The notes below the pieces were generated by a model, which saw nothing but the letters and a program-made list of their open reading frames with translations, made no database searches and was not told where the DNA came from. From assembly GCA_966212235.1 (NCBI GenBank), contig CBIHPP010000006.1, positions 434,001 to 498,000 of the forward strand: 64,000 bases of DNA, in the 5' to 3' direction. A program made the translations under genes and the position numbers. The DNA is from Niastella sp966212235. GTDB lineage: Bacteria; Bacteroidota; Bacteroidia; Chitinophagales; Chitinophagaceae. Positions 25,972 through 33,760 of this stretch are shown here, piece after piece (the first letter of the stretch is position 1; every line of letters begins with the position of its first letter).

Positions 25972-27129
25972 CTACTTTTCCGACAGCTTTTTCTGAAATT
26001 CTGTGGGCGTCATGCCGGTAACCTGTTTGAACACTCGGTTAAAAGTGGTTTTCGAGTTAAAACCTGCTTCCAAACCTATTCCCAGCAGGGAGAGATGTTC
26101 AGACCGGGGATCATTTAATTTATTCTTTACTTCTTCCACCCTGTAATGGTTTACAAAGTCATGGAAGTTCTTATTCAGCGCACTATTTAAAATAAAAGAA
26201 ATTAGGTTAGGGTCTGATTTCAAATGCAGCGCGAAGTCTCTCAGGTTTAGGTTTTCGTTCAGATATACTTTTTCTACCGCCATGGCATCATTCATTTTTT
26301 TAATAAAATTCTGTATTACCTGATCCGACAGATTATTAAAATTCTTGTTTTCAGGCTTTTCGTCATCAGGCTTCAGAACGATAAGATTTGTACGACCTAT
26401 ACTTTCAAGTCCGATCCAGAAAGTCAGATACGTTAACACCAACATCAGCAGATAAAGAATCAGAACAACACCAAGATATAGAAGCTGAAACCGAAAGAAC
26501 AAAAGGAAGATAGCTACGAATGGAACCCAAACTATCCAAAGTAAACGATAATAGGCGATCAGTTTTTGCAACCATATCAACGTTATCTCTTTTAGATTTG
26601 AGTAATTCTTCAAGGCCCAGGCTTCGTGGTTACCGATAACCTTGAGTGACAATTGTAAGTAATAGACAATGGATACAGCAGCCGCCGCATAGATGAGGAG
26701 TGCTATATAAAAGTAGAACGGGGTATTGTAATAAAGCTCGCCATGCCGAATGCTGTAACCTATTATGATTAGTTGTAGCCCTAGTTCTATGATGGTGGGG
26801 ATAAAATGCCTAAATATCTCCGGACTGTGAACGCGTGTACCCGTAAGGATCCTTGTATAATAATATAGTAAGGGGCCAATGGCAGTCAAGAACGAATATG
26901 GTATCCAAAGCAAACCATGGAAAAGGTTGTCCAGGTTAGTATCCAATACCATCAGGTAGGTGAGGTGTAAATTGACAAATACAACTGTGATGGATAGCAG
27001 CTTGTTTGCCAACGGTTGATCACCTTGTCGGAAAAACAGAATACCGGCCAGGATGAAATTTTGGACCAGTCCTGAGATAATGAAAAAGTTAACTGGATTC
27101 AGATTGAAAAAGAGCTGTCCGTTGATCAA
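25972..27129 (-). CDS. membrane-bound AraC family regulator
   Basis: A 385-residue protein. Residues 10-245 hold seven to eight membrane helices, and the last ~110 residues are an AraC helix-turn-helix domain (LLGIGLEAGFNSKTTFNRVF, then TGMTPTEFQKKL). This layout is common in Bacteroidota, where the membrane part senses a signal and the DNA-binding part stays tethered. It stands upstream of the alpha/beta hydrolase and downstream of tRNA-Arg. The target is unknown. Confidence 0.88.
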   Translation of the reverse strand: MINGQLFFNLNPVNFFIISGLVQNFILAGILFFRQGDQPLANKLLSITVVFVNLHLTYLMVLDTNLDNLFHGLLWIPYSFLTAIGPLLYYYTRILTGTRVHSPEIFRHFIPTIIELGLQLIIIGYSIRHGELYYNTPFYFYIALLIYAAAAVSIVYYLQLSLKVIGNHEAWALKNYSNLKEITLIWLQKLIAYYRLLWIVWVPFVAIFLLFFRFQLLYLGVVLILYLLMLVLTYLTFWIGLESIGRTNLIVLKPDDEKPENKNFNNLSDQVIQNFIKKMNDAMAVEKVYLNENLNLRDFALHLKSDPNLISFILNSALNKNFHDFVNHYRVEEVKNKLNDPRSEHLSLLGIGLEAGFNSKTTFNRVFKQVTGMTPTEFQKKLSEK

Positions 27130-27241
27130 GTTGTATAGAAGTTTTTTCGAGTTTCAAACTTGTTGCGCACCAGGCTGATTCCCAACGCTAAATTTAGCGT
27201 TTTTCCCATAACCGCTTTATCTTACAGTTTGATTAACGAAA

Positions 27242-27277
27242 AAGAGGGCTTCAAGTCATTAAACTTGAAGCCCTCTT
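27242..27277 (-). terminator. intrinsic terminator of tRNA-Arg
   Basis: A perfect 14-bp stem (27242-27255 with 27264-27277) with an 8-nt loop, followed on the minus strand by a T-run. It lies 10 nt after the tRNA end. Confidence 0.88.
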
Positions 27278-27286
27278 ATATTATCG

Positions 27287-27358
27287 TAGTCCCGACAGGA
27301 ATCGAACCTGTATCAAAAGTTTAGGAAACTTCTATTCTATCCATTGAACTACGGGACC
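27287..27358 (-). tRNA. tRNA-Arg (CCU)
   Basis: The 72-nt cloverleaf folds fully. The acceptor stem is GGTCCCG with CGGGACT (one G-T pair), the D stem GTTC/GAAT, the anticodon stem GAAGT/ACTTT with loop TTCCTAA, and the T stem ACAGG/CCTGT with loop TTCGATT. Anticodon CCT reads AGG (Arg). CCA is not encoded. Confidence 0.96.
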
Positions 27359-27566
27359 AAACCAGCGGCAACCGACATACCCGGCGCCTGGCGGATGGCA
27401 AAAATAAGAAGAAATATAATAAACCGGGGAAGTCATCCGATTAAATCCGCTGAAAATCTTACTATTAGAAGAAATATTGCACCTCACCACCCCTCACTAC
27501 AACAAATTTTAAAAAAATTTACCCCCTGAAAAACCCTACTGACATACTGTTGTCACTACCCTGTCT

Positions 27567-27574
27567 TAGGTTTG
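27567..27574 (+). promoter_or_regulatory. -7 box of the DinB-like gene
   Basis: TAGGTTTG matches TAnnTTTG. A TTG lies 14 nt upstream, a short spacer. The predicted leader is about 33 nt. Confidence 0.5.
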
Positions 27575-27611
27575 TATTGTAATCATTACCATACTTAAAA
27601 AAAGAATAATC

Positions 27612-28109
27612 ATGTCAACGCAAAATCTAACACCAACCGCTATCGCCTCCGTTTTAACGCCTCAGGCATTGCTCGCCCACTGGCAAGGCCACCGCGGTTT
27701 GACCAGAAAAATGATCGAGGCTTTCCCTGAAGACAAGCTTTTTTCTTATTCCATCGGCGGTATGCGCCCTTTTTCTGAACTGGTATATGAATTTCTTGGC
27801 ATGGCTGTACCTGGTTTGCAAGGTATTGCCACCGGTACATGGCAAAAATTTGCCGATGCCGAAAAAGTGACAACTAAGGCAGAATTACTGGCGCTTTGGG
27901 ACGAAACCACAAACCACATCAACAATCTCTGGTCTACCATTCCTCCTCACCGTTTTGAAGAAAAGGATGTGGCTTTTGGTCAATGGCCTGGCACCGGCAC
28001 CTCTTTCATTTTCTACTTTATTGATAACGAAATCCATCACCGCGGACAAGCCTATGTATATTTAAGAAGCCTGGGCATTGAACCGCCTGCTTTCTGGGAT
28101 CGCCCATAA
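27612..28109 (+). CDS. DinB superfamily protein
   Basis: A 165-residue protein with the DinB/YfiT four-helix fold. His at LLAHWQGHRGL (near residue 22) and the C-terminal FIDNEIHHRGQAYVYLRSLG, where the family's metal-binding histidines and signature helix lie, support this. DinB-like proteins are often metal-binding thiol or bacillithiol-type transferases, but many have no known role. It is single: an intrinsic terminator follows 21 nt after the stop. Confidence 0.87.
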   Translation: MSTQNLTPTAIASVLTPQALLAHWQGHRGLTRKMIEAFPEDKLFSYSIGGMRPFSELVYEFLGMAVPGLQGIATGTWQKFADAEKVTTKAELLALWDETTNHINNLWSTIPPHRFEEKDVAFGQWPGTGTSFIFYFIDNEIHHRGQAYVYLRSLGIEPPAFWDRP

Positions 28110-28130
28110 ATGTCTTTTAATATGAACTGG

Positions 28131-28166
28131 AATTGCACGGCCAATCGTTCGGCCGTGCAATTTTGT
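28131..28166 (+). terminator. intrinsic terminator
   Basis: A 12-bp stem AATTGCACGGCC (28131-28142) with 28151-28162, loop of 8 nt, followed by TTTTGTTTG. It separates the DinB-like gene from the VOC gene and argues against the upstream start at 28110. Confidence 0.85.
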
Positions 28167-28217
28167 TTGTGTATGGTTTGGCCGGTTTTATTAACTTTCC
28201 AACTAATTGTTTCCTAT

Positions 28218-28673
28218 ATGAAAAAAGCATTCTATTTATTGCAACTTAGCCTGGTCCTGTTATTCGTTTCACGCACAGCCATCGCTCAAAATAAACCCAG
28301 GCTTAATCATATGGCCTTTTATGTAACCGATTTAAAAATAAGTACCCATTTTTATCAACAGGTGGTCGGTCTCGATACCATTCCGGAGCCCTTCCATGAT
28401 GGCCGCCATACCTGGTTCAGCATCGGCGCCGTTGGCCATCTGCATATTATTTCCGGCGCTACCGCCAAAATCCCACACGACAAAAACACGCATCTCTGCT
28501 TCAGCGTCACTTCCGTCAGCGATTTCATGAATAACCTCAAAAAGAATAACGTGGAATTTGAAAACTGGGCTGGCGAAAAGAACACAGTCACCAACCGGGT
28601 CGATGGGGTAAAACAACTCTATTTTCGCGACCCCGACGGGTACTGGATCGAGATCAATGACGCTAAAAACTAA
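28218..28673 (+). CDS. exported VOC/glyoxalase family protein
   Basis: About 151 residues from the ATG at 28218, which begins a signal peptide (MKKAFYLLQLSLVLLFVSRT, ending AIAQ). The frame is open from 28110, but that part crosses a terminator. The mature part is one VOC module pair: LNHMAFYVTDLKISTHFYQQ ... RHTWFSIGAVGHLHI ... HLCFSVTS ... YFRDPDGYWIEI, with candidate metal ligands His (NHMAF), His (THLCF) and Glu (WIEI). Family members are metal-dependent lyases, dioxygenases or binding proteins. A periplasmic place is unusual for a glyoxalase. Confidence 0.82.
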   Translation: MKKAFYLLQLSLVLLFVSRTAIAQNKPRLNHMAFYVTDLKISTHFYQQVVGLDTIPEPFHDGRHTWFSIGAVGHLHIISGATAKIPHDKNTHLCFSVTSVSDFMNNLKKNNVEFENWAGEKNTVTNRVDGVKQLYFRDPDGYWIEINDAKN

Positions 28674-28799
28674 TGAACCATAGGCAATTGGCAAACGGCT
28701 ATAGAAAAATAATGTTCTATTGAAATAAACAATATGTAACAACTTGCCCTGCCCAATTCCCAACGACAAATTCCGGTGTTTAATCCCGGCGGCAACCGC

Positions 28800-28826
28800 A
28801 AACCACAAACTATAAACCACAAACCG
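28800..28826 (+). repeat. heptamer repeat AAACCAC-AAACTAT-AAACCAC-AAACCG
   Basis: Four 7-nt units in exact register, ending 8 nt before the -7 box of the TPR gene. It is one of four such elements in the window (see 38674, 50383, 51729). Confidence 0.75.
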
Positions 28827-28834
28827 ATTTAACC

Positions 28835-28842
28835 TATCTTTG
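28835..28842 (+). promoter_or_regulatory. -7 box of the TPR gene
   Basis: TATCTTTG, a perfect TAnnTTTG, predicting a leader of about 19 nt to the ATG at 28866. It directly follows a heptamer repeat. Confidence 0.7.
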
Positions 28843-28865
28843 CAATCCTTAAAAATTAAAGGTTT

Positions 28866-29516
28866 ATGAAGTTTTATACATGGCTTATACGTTACCGCCT
28901 TTATGTGGGAGTGGCACTGATTGCGTTGGGCGTATTCGCCAATTTATACAGCGGCTTCTGGCCCGCTTTTCCCGCCTATTTAATTGGTCTCATTCTTATT
29001 GCCGGTCACTTTTTTATAGGGCCCCTGCGTCTTATTCAGGAACACATGGAAACGGGTGATGTTGATGGTGCTGAACGGGTGCTGAATTCCGTAAAATACC
29101 CCAACCTGTTGTACAAACCCATCCGGTCTGCCTATTTTACCTTCAAGGGGCAATTGGCTATGATGAAACAGGATTTTGACGGTGCAGAGTTGAATATGAA
29201 AAAAGGCCTCGACCTGGGCACGCCCATGAAAGAGGTGAAAGGCGCCAGCATGTTGCAAATGGGCATGATCTCCTTACAGAAAAACGACTTTAAACAAGCC
29301 GAAAAATACATTCGCCAGGCCATTCGTGAAGGGTTGCCCGACAAAGAAAATGAAGCGGCAGCCTACCTGCAAATGTGTAATATCATGATGAACAAACGCG
29401 AGTTCAGAGCGGCGAAAGATTTCTTCCGCAGAGCAAAGGCCCTTAAGCCTACTACCGCTGAAATTGTAAAGCAGATCAAAGAAATAGAGAAATATATTTC
29501 GCGCATCCCTGGGTAA
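28866..29516 (+). CDS. membrane-anchored TPR protein
   Basis: A 216-residue protein with two membrane helices at residues ~12-52 and then a cytoplasmic helical part. Three tetratricopeptide-like repeats are visible, e.g. FKGQLAMMKQDFDGAELNMK, QMGMISLQKNDFKQAEKYIR and MCNIMMNKREFRAAKDFFRR. TPRs hold protein complexes together; the partner is unknown. Its own -7 box lies 24 nt upstream. The downstream region carries a GAAGTAAG-type dispersed repeat. Confidence 0.85.
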   Translation: MKFYTWLIRYRLYVGVALIALGVFANLYSGFWPAFPAYLIGLILIAGHFFIGPLRLIQEHMETGDVDGAERVLNSVKYPNLLYKPIRSAYFTFKGQLAMMKQDFDGAELNMKKGLDLGTPMKEVKGASMLQMGMISLQKNDFKQAEKYIRQAIREGLPDKENEAAAYLQMCNIMMNKREFRAAKDFFRRAKALKPTTAEIVKQIKEIEKYISRIPG

Positions 29517-29525
29517 AAATGAACC

Positions 29526-29552
29526 GGGAAGTACGAGGTCGGAAGTAAGAAG
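29526..29552 (+). repeat. dispersed repeat, GGAAGTACGAGGTCGG plus GAAGTAAG units
   Basis: It shares a 16-nt core (one mismatch) with the opposite strand at 47373-47388. It lies just after the TPR gene stop. Confidence 0.65.
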
Positions 29553-29624
29553 TTCAAACACTTCATGCTTCCGATTTTTTATTTTAAGGCTTCTGTCTCA
29601 TACGCCATCCCTCAATTCCTAACC

Positions 29625-32033
29625 TCATATCCCAAAATCCTGCTTTAGTTGATTCATACAGGCTTCCAGCACCGTAACAACTTCCTGCACCTGTGCGGGT
29701 ATTTTATCCAGCTCCTCGTTCTTCTTACCATTCGTTTCAATCGTACGCACTACATCTTTTATCCGGGTAATGCCCATACTGTCAATTGTCGCTTTCAACT
29801 TGTGCGCCAGCTTGCTTACATTTAACCAGTTCTGCGCGGCTGTTTCTTTTTGCAGATCGGTCAGTGATGGTGGCACAGTTTCAATAAACAATTGCACCAT
29901 CCGTTTTACAAAACTCTCATCGCCGCCTGAAATGGTTTGCACCATGTTCAGATCGTACAATTTCTCCTCGCTCCCCGTAGCTGAAGTGTTTGTTTCGTTC
30001 ATAGGCTTAGCTTCTGGTGCAGCTGCACCGGTTTTTAAATTATTGGATATTACAATGAACAGCTTTTGTTCATTGAATGGTTTGGGTAGAAAATCGTTCA
30101 TACCTGCTGCCAGGTATTTTTCACTATCTCCTTTCAATGCATTAGCGGTTAACGCCACAATAGGGATCGCTGCTTTTTTAGGATCGCTTAACTGCCTGAT
30201 GGCACGGGTGGCTTCCATGCCATCCATTTCAGGCATCTGTATATCCATTAGTACCAGGTCGTAATTATTTTTCTGCATCATGTCAACAGCCTCGCGGCCG
30301 TTATTTACAATATCCACGATAAATCCCCACGACTCCATAATATGCCTGACAAGGTATTGATTCAACTCCACATCCTCGGCCACCAAAACATACCTGCTGC
30401 CAAGGCTTTGATAATTCAGGTCTTGTGCCACGGTTGATTGATTGAGTTTAGATGAACTAATTGCAAATGGTAATTCAAAGCTGAAGGACGAACCTTTCCC
30501 AGCCACACTTTCAACTTTTAATTCGCCACCCATCATGTTTATTAATTCCCGGCATATGCTTAATCCCAATCCGGTACCTCCATGCGTTCGGCTAATGGCT
30601 ACATGCGCCTGCATAAACGGCTCAAATATTAAGCCTAACTGACTTTCGGTTATGCCTATGCCGGTATCTCTTACGGCAAATGCTATACGTGCCTCATTAC
30701 CACTTTTTTGTATCAAACGCGTTTCAATGGTGATGGCGCCTGTTTCGGTAAACTTAATGGCATTACTGATCAGGTTGTTCATTACCTGGCTCAACCGGTA
30801 CGGATCGCCCAGTAATACCAGATCTTCGCCTAATAAATTTTCGTGCACTAATCCAATGCCCTTCTCTTCGGCCTTATAAATAAATGATTGTATGCAAAGG
30901 TCAATACGACCGGCCAGCGAAAATACTACATGCTCAAATTGCAGCTTGCCTAAAATGATCTTTTCCAGGTCGAGAACATCGTTTACCAATAGTAATAAAT
31001 TATTGGCCGACTCCTGAATTAATTGCAGATAGTTTTGCTGTTGTTCATCCAATTTGGTTTTTGCCAGCAAGCCCGCAATGCCCAATACACCGCTCATGGG
31101 TGTTCGTATTTCATGGCTCATATTCGCCAGGAACACTTCTTTTGCCCGCGCCGCTTCTTCCGTTATCTTTTTTGCCTGCCGCAGGTCCCGCTCTGCTTTT
31201 ATCCTGTCAGATATATCCTGCGCAAAGCCTATTACATAAGGTTCTATACCCGGCACATCCATTTTATAATTCTGATACAACAGGTATATAATGTTTCCGG
31301 TTTTCCCTTTTATCCTGAAAACCCCTTCCGATTTTCCATGTTGTAAGATCGGTTGCAGGTAATTCAATTCATACAAGGTCGTATCTTCTTCCGGTATAAA
31401 TTCCACCAGCTGCCTGCCTACCATTTCGCCGGCGGTATAATCCAGGGCCAGACTGGCAGCTGGGTTAACCGATAACAATCGGCCATTAAGGTCATGGGTA
31501 CATATCCAGGCCTGGCTATAGTTGAACAGGTCACGGTATTTCTTCTCGCTTAATTGTATATACTCCTCTGCCCGCTTTTGATCGCTTACATCAATGCTGT
31601 ACGCAATACAAAACTTCACATTTTGCTGCTCGTCCAATACAGGTTGTATATGCCTGATATGATATTTAACCTGTCCATCGGGGAATTCAAACCGCTCCTC
31701 CCATTTTTGCAGCTGCTTTGTTTGCACCGCTTCTTCTACCATCTCCTTGCGCCGGATGGCCATTTCGGGTGGCTTTTGCCGTATGTGGCAATAATCATCT
31801 ATGGATTTACCTATAAGCCATTCCCGGGTGGCCGCTTCTTTTATAACCGCTGCATTTATAAACAGGAACTCGCCGTTGTTGCTATATACAGCAATATCCG
31901 CAGGAATATTCATGAGTACTTCTTCATAAAATGAAGCCGGTACTGTAAATGTACTGCTCTTATCTTCTCCGGTTCCGCCAGTTACCGGCGGAACTTCCTT
32001 TCCCTCATCCTGTATGTTTTTCAACGGTTTCAT
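29625..32033 (-). CDS. hybrid sensor histidine kinase (PAS-PAS-HisKA-HATPase-REC-HPt)
   Basis: About 802 residues from the ATG at 32033 (MKPLKNIQDEGKE; 32051 is an upstream alternative). There is no membrane segment, so it is cytoplasmic. Order: PAS at ~30-150, PAS at ~155-275, HisKA with FLANMSHEIRTPMSG near 305, HATPase with NLISNAIKFT and GTGLGLSICREL, a receiver with VLMDIQMPEMDG near 600, and a C-terminal HPt domain (KLAHKLKATIDSMG). All elements of a full phosphorelay sit in one protein. It starts 47 nt after the stop of the NtrC-type regulator and is co-transcribed with it; that regulator is the likely final acceptor. Confidence 0.92.
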   Translation of the reverse strand: MKPLKNIQDEGKEVPPVTGGTGEDKSSTFTVPASFYEEVLMNIPADIAVYSNNGEFLFINAAVIKEAATREWLIGKSIDDYCHIRQKPPEMAIRRKEMVEEAVQTKQLQKWEERFEFPDGQVKYHIRHIQPVLDEQQNVKFCIAYSIDVSDQKRAEEYIQLSEKKYRDLFNYSQAWICTHDLNGRLLSVNPAASLALDYTAGEMVGRQLVEFIPEEDTTLYELNYLQPILQHGKSEGVFRIKGKTGNIIYLLYQNYKMDVPGIEPYVIGFAQDISDRIKAERDLRQAKKITEEAARAKEVFLANMSHEIRTPMSGVLGIAGLLAKTKLDEQQQNYLQLIQESANNLLLLVNDVLDLEKIILGKLQFEHVVFSLAGRIDLCIQSFIYKAEEKGIGLVHENLLGEDLVLLGDPYRLSQVMNNLISNAIKFTETGAITIETRLIQKSGNEARIAFAVRDTGIGITESQLGLIFEPFMQAHVAISRTHGGTGLGLSICRELINMMGGELKVESVAGKGSSFSFELPFAISSSKLNQSTVAQDLNYQSLGSRYVLVAEDVELNQYLVRHIMESWGFIVDIVNNGREAVDMMQKNNYDLVLMDIQMPEMDGMEATRAIRQLSDPKKAAIPIVALTANALKGDSEKYLAAGMNDFLPKPFNEQKLFIVISNNLKTGAAAPEAKPMNETNTSATGSEEKLYDLNMVQTISGGDESFVKRMVQLFIETVPPSLTDLQKETAAQNWLNVSKLAHKLKATIDSMGITRIKDVVRTIETNGKKNEELDKIPAQVQEVVTVLEACMNQLKQDFGI

Positions 32034-32080
32034 TATAACGATAATCAACAAGGAACAATACGTCTCCTGGGCGGCATTCC

Positions 32081-33442
32081 CTACCGGGCATTTAATTCAC
32101 CGGCCTGAATCATACGATAAATGGTCGATTTACCTATGTCCAGTTTTTTGGCTACCAGCAATACGTCTTTATCGTATTTGTCGAGAAAGTGCTGTATGAT
32201 CTGTAGTTCAAATTCTTTCAGGGTCCTGTCTTTATTCATCAGGTCGTTTACCGAGGAATTGGAATTGAGGGTGATGTGCTCTGGTAAAATGGTATCGCCA
32301 TCGGCCATTACAACCGACAGCTCTATCACCGATCGCAGTTCCCGCACATTACCGGGGAATGCATGATGCAACAATCGTTGCTGGGCTTCGGGCGATAATA
32401 ACTTCTTATCGGTGTTGTTCTCTTTGCAAAACTGATCCATAAAATGCTTGGCCAGAATAACAATATCATTGCCACGCTCTCTTAATGGGGGTATCATTAT
32501 GGGTAAACCGATCAAACGATAATACAGGTCTTCCCGGAACCGTCTGTTCGCTACTTCTTCCAGTAAATTCTTATGGGTAGCAACAATGATGCGTACGGTT
32601 ATTGGCACCACCTCATTACCGCCAACCCGCGTTATTTCCCGCTCCTGCAACACACGCAGCAACTTGGCCTGCAGGTTAATATCCAACTCGCCTATTTCAT
32701 CTAAAAACAGCGTACCGTTATGTGCTTCTTCAAATTTACCGATCCGCCGGGTAATAGCGCCTGTAAAAGCCCCTTTTTCATGTCCAAACAACTCGCTTTC
32801 GATCAACTCCCTGGGAATGGCCGCCACATTCACCGCTACAAATGGCTTTTTGCTTTTGTCGGAATTGTAGTGAATGGCCCGGGCTACCATTTCTTTCCCT
32901 GTACCGGTTTCCCCGGTAACGGAAACGGTTATATTGGTTTTGCAGGCTTTTTCAATAAGACTGAACACCTTTTCAAACGTAGGGCTCTTGCCGATCAGGT
33001 ATTTGGAGTAATCGTACTTTTTTCCAACCTGCTCTTTTAAATGTTCCACTTCCTTGCGCAGTCCGTCAATTTCCTTCAAATGTAACAAGGTGTTCCAGAG
33101 CCGGTCTTTGGCATCATCGTCTTTTACAATGTAATCGAAGGCGCCGTTCTTGATCAAACTGATGGCCGTTTTAATGTCTTCCTGGCCCGAAATGATGATA
33201 ACCTGTATGCCCGTGTCTACTTCCTTGATCTTCTTCAGCACTTCACTGCCATCCATGTCGGGCATGGAATAGTCCAGCGTTACTACATCAGGCCGCTCAT
33301 GTAGCTGATTCAGAAAGTCTTTACAGTTGTGAAACCGTTTTACTTCGTAATCGGGGTTTAACGCCAGGTAATGCTGAAGCATGGAGCCATACCATACATC
33401 ATCTTCCAGTATAAATATCTTTAAGGGGTGTTGGTTTTTCAT
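32081..33442 (-). CDS. NtrC-family sigma-54-dependent response regulator
   Basis: A 453-residue regulator with a receiver at 7-122 (phospho-acceptor Asp57 in VTLDYSMPDMDG), an AAA+ activator domain at ~145-375 and a Fis-type helix-turn-helix at ~410-450. Walker A is GETGTGKE, the sigma-54 contact loop GAFTGA is intact (GHEKGAFTGA), and Walker B is GTLFLDEIGEL. It should activate RpoN promoters when phosphorylated. It leads an operon with the hybrid kinase. A TTCCAG-t-CTGGAA palindrome lies 64 nt upstream and may be an autoregulatory site. Confidence 0.93.
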   Translation of the reverse strand: MKNQHPLKIFILEDDVWYGSMLQHYLALNPDYEVKRFHNCKDFLNQLHERPDVVTLDYSMPDMDGSEVLKKIKEVDTGIQVIIISGQEDIKTAISLIKNGAFDYIVKDDDAKDRLWNTLLHLKEIDGLRKEVEHLKEQVGKKYDYSKYLIGKSPTFEKVFSLIEKACKTNITVSVTGETGTGKEMVARAIHYNSDKSKKPFVAVNVAAIPRELIESELFGHEKGAFTGAITRRIGKFEEAHNGTLFLDEIGELDINLQAKLLRVLQEREITRVGGNEVVPITVRIIVATHKNLLEEVANRRFREDLYYRLIGLPIMIPPLRERGNDIVILAKHFMDQFCKENNTDKKLLSPEAQQRLLHHAFPGNVRELRSVIELSVVMADGDTILPEHITLNSNSSVNDLMNKDRTLKEFELQIIQHFLDKYDKDVLLVAKKLDIGKSTIYRMIQAGELNAR

Positions 33443-33505
33443 TATGGTGAAAATCTGTAATGTTAGAACGTATGAAAATAAATTTTATTCCCAAAAACAG
33501 AACAA

Positions 33506-33518
33506 TTCCAGTCTGGAA
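33506..33518. promoter_or_regulatory. palindrome TTCCAG-T-CTGGAA upstream of the NtrC-type gene
   Basis: A 6+1+6 perfect palindrome 64 nt before the NtrC-type start. It is a candidate binding site, with no further copy noted in the window. Confidence 0.4.
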
Positions 33519-33748
33519 ACCAAAATTTCTTTTTAACTCATAAGCTACTTATTATCAATCACTACTGGTTTCCCCTTAGCGGAATGAGTGTATGCGGTAC
33601 ACGAAAATTAGCCAAAATCAGGTAAAAACCTCCCATTTTGGTCTGCGTCAACCCATTAAAAAACCCATACTTGTGCACATTAAAAAGGGATTTCTGAACA
33701 TATGCCCGTTTACATATTAGGCCCGCATCCTATTCATTTACCCTTCGT

Positions 33749-33756
33749 TACCTTTG
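33749..33756 (+). promoter_or_regulatory. -7 box abutting the helicase ATG
   Basis: TACCTTTG ends 4 nt before the ATG at 33761, so RNA would start at or next to the A of the ATG, giving a leaderless message. Confidence 0.6.
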
Positions 33757-33760
33757 ATTA

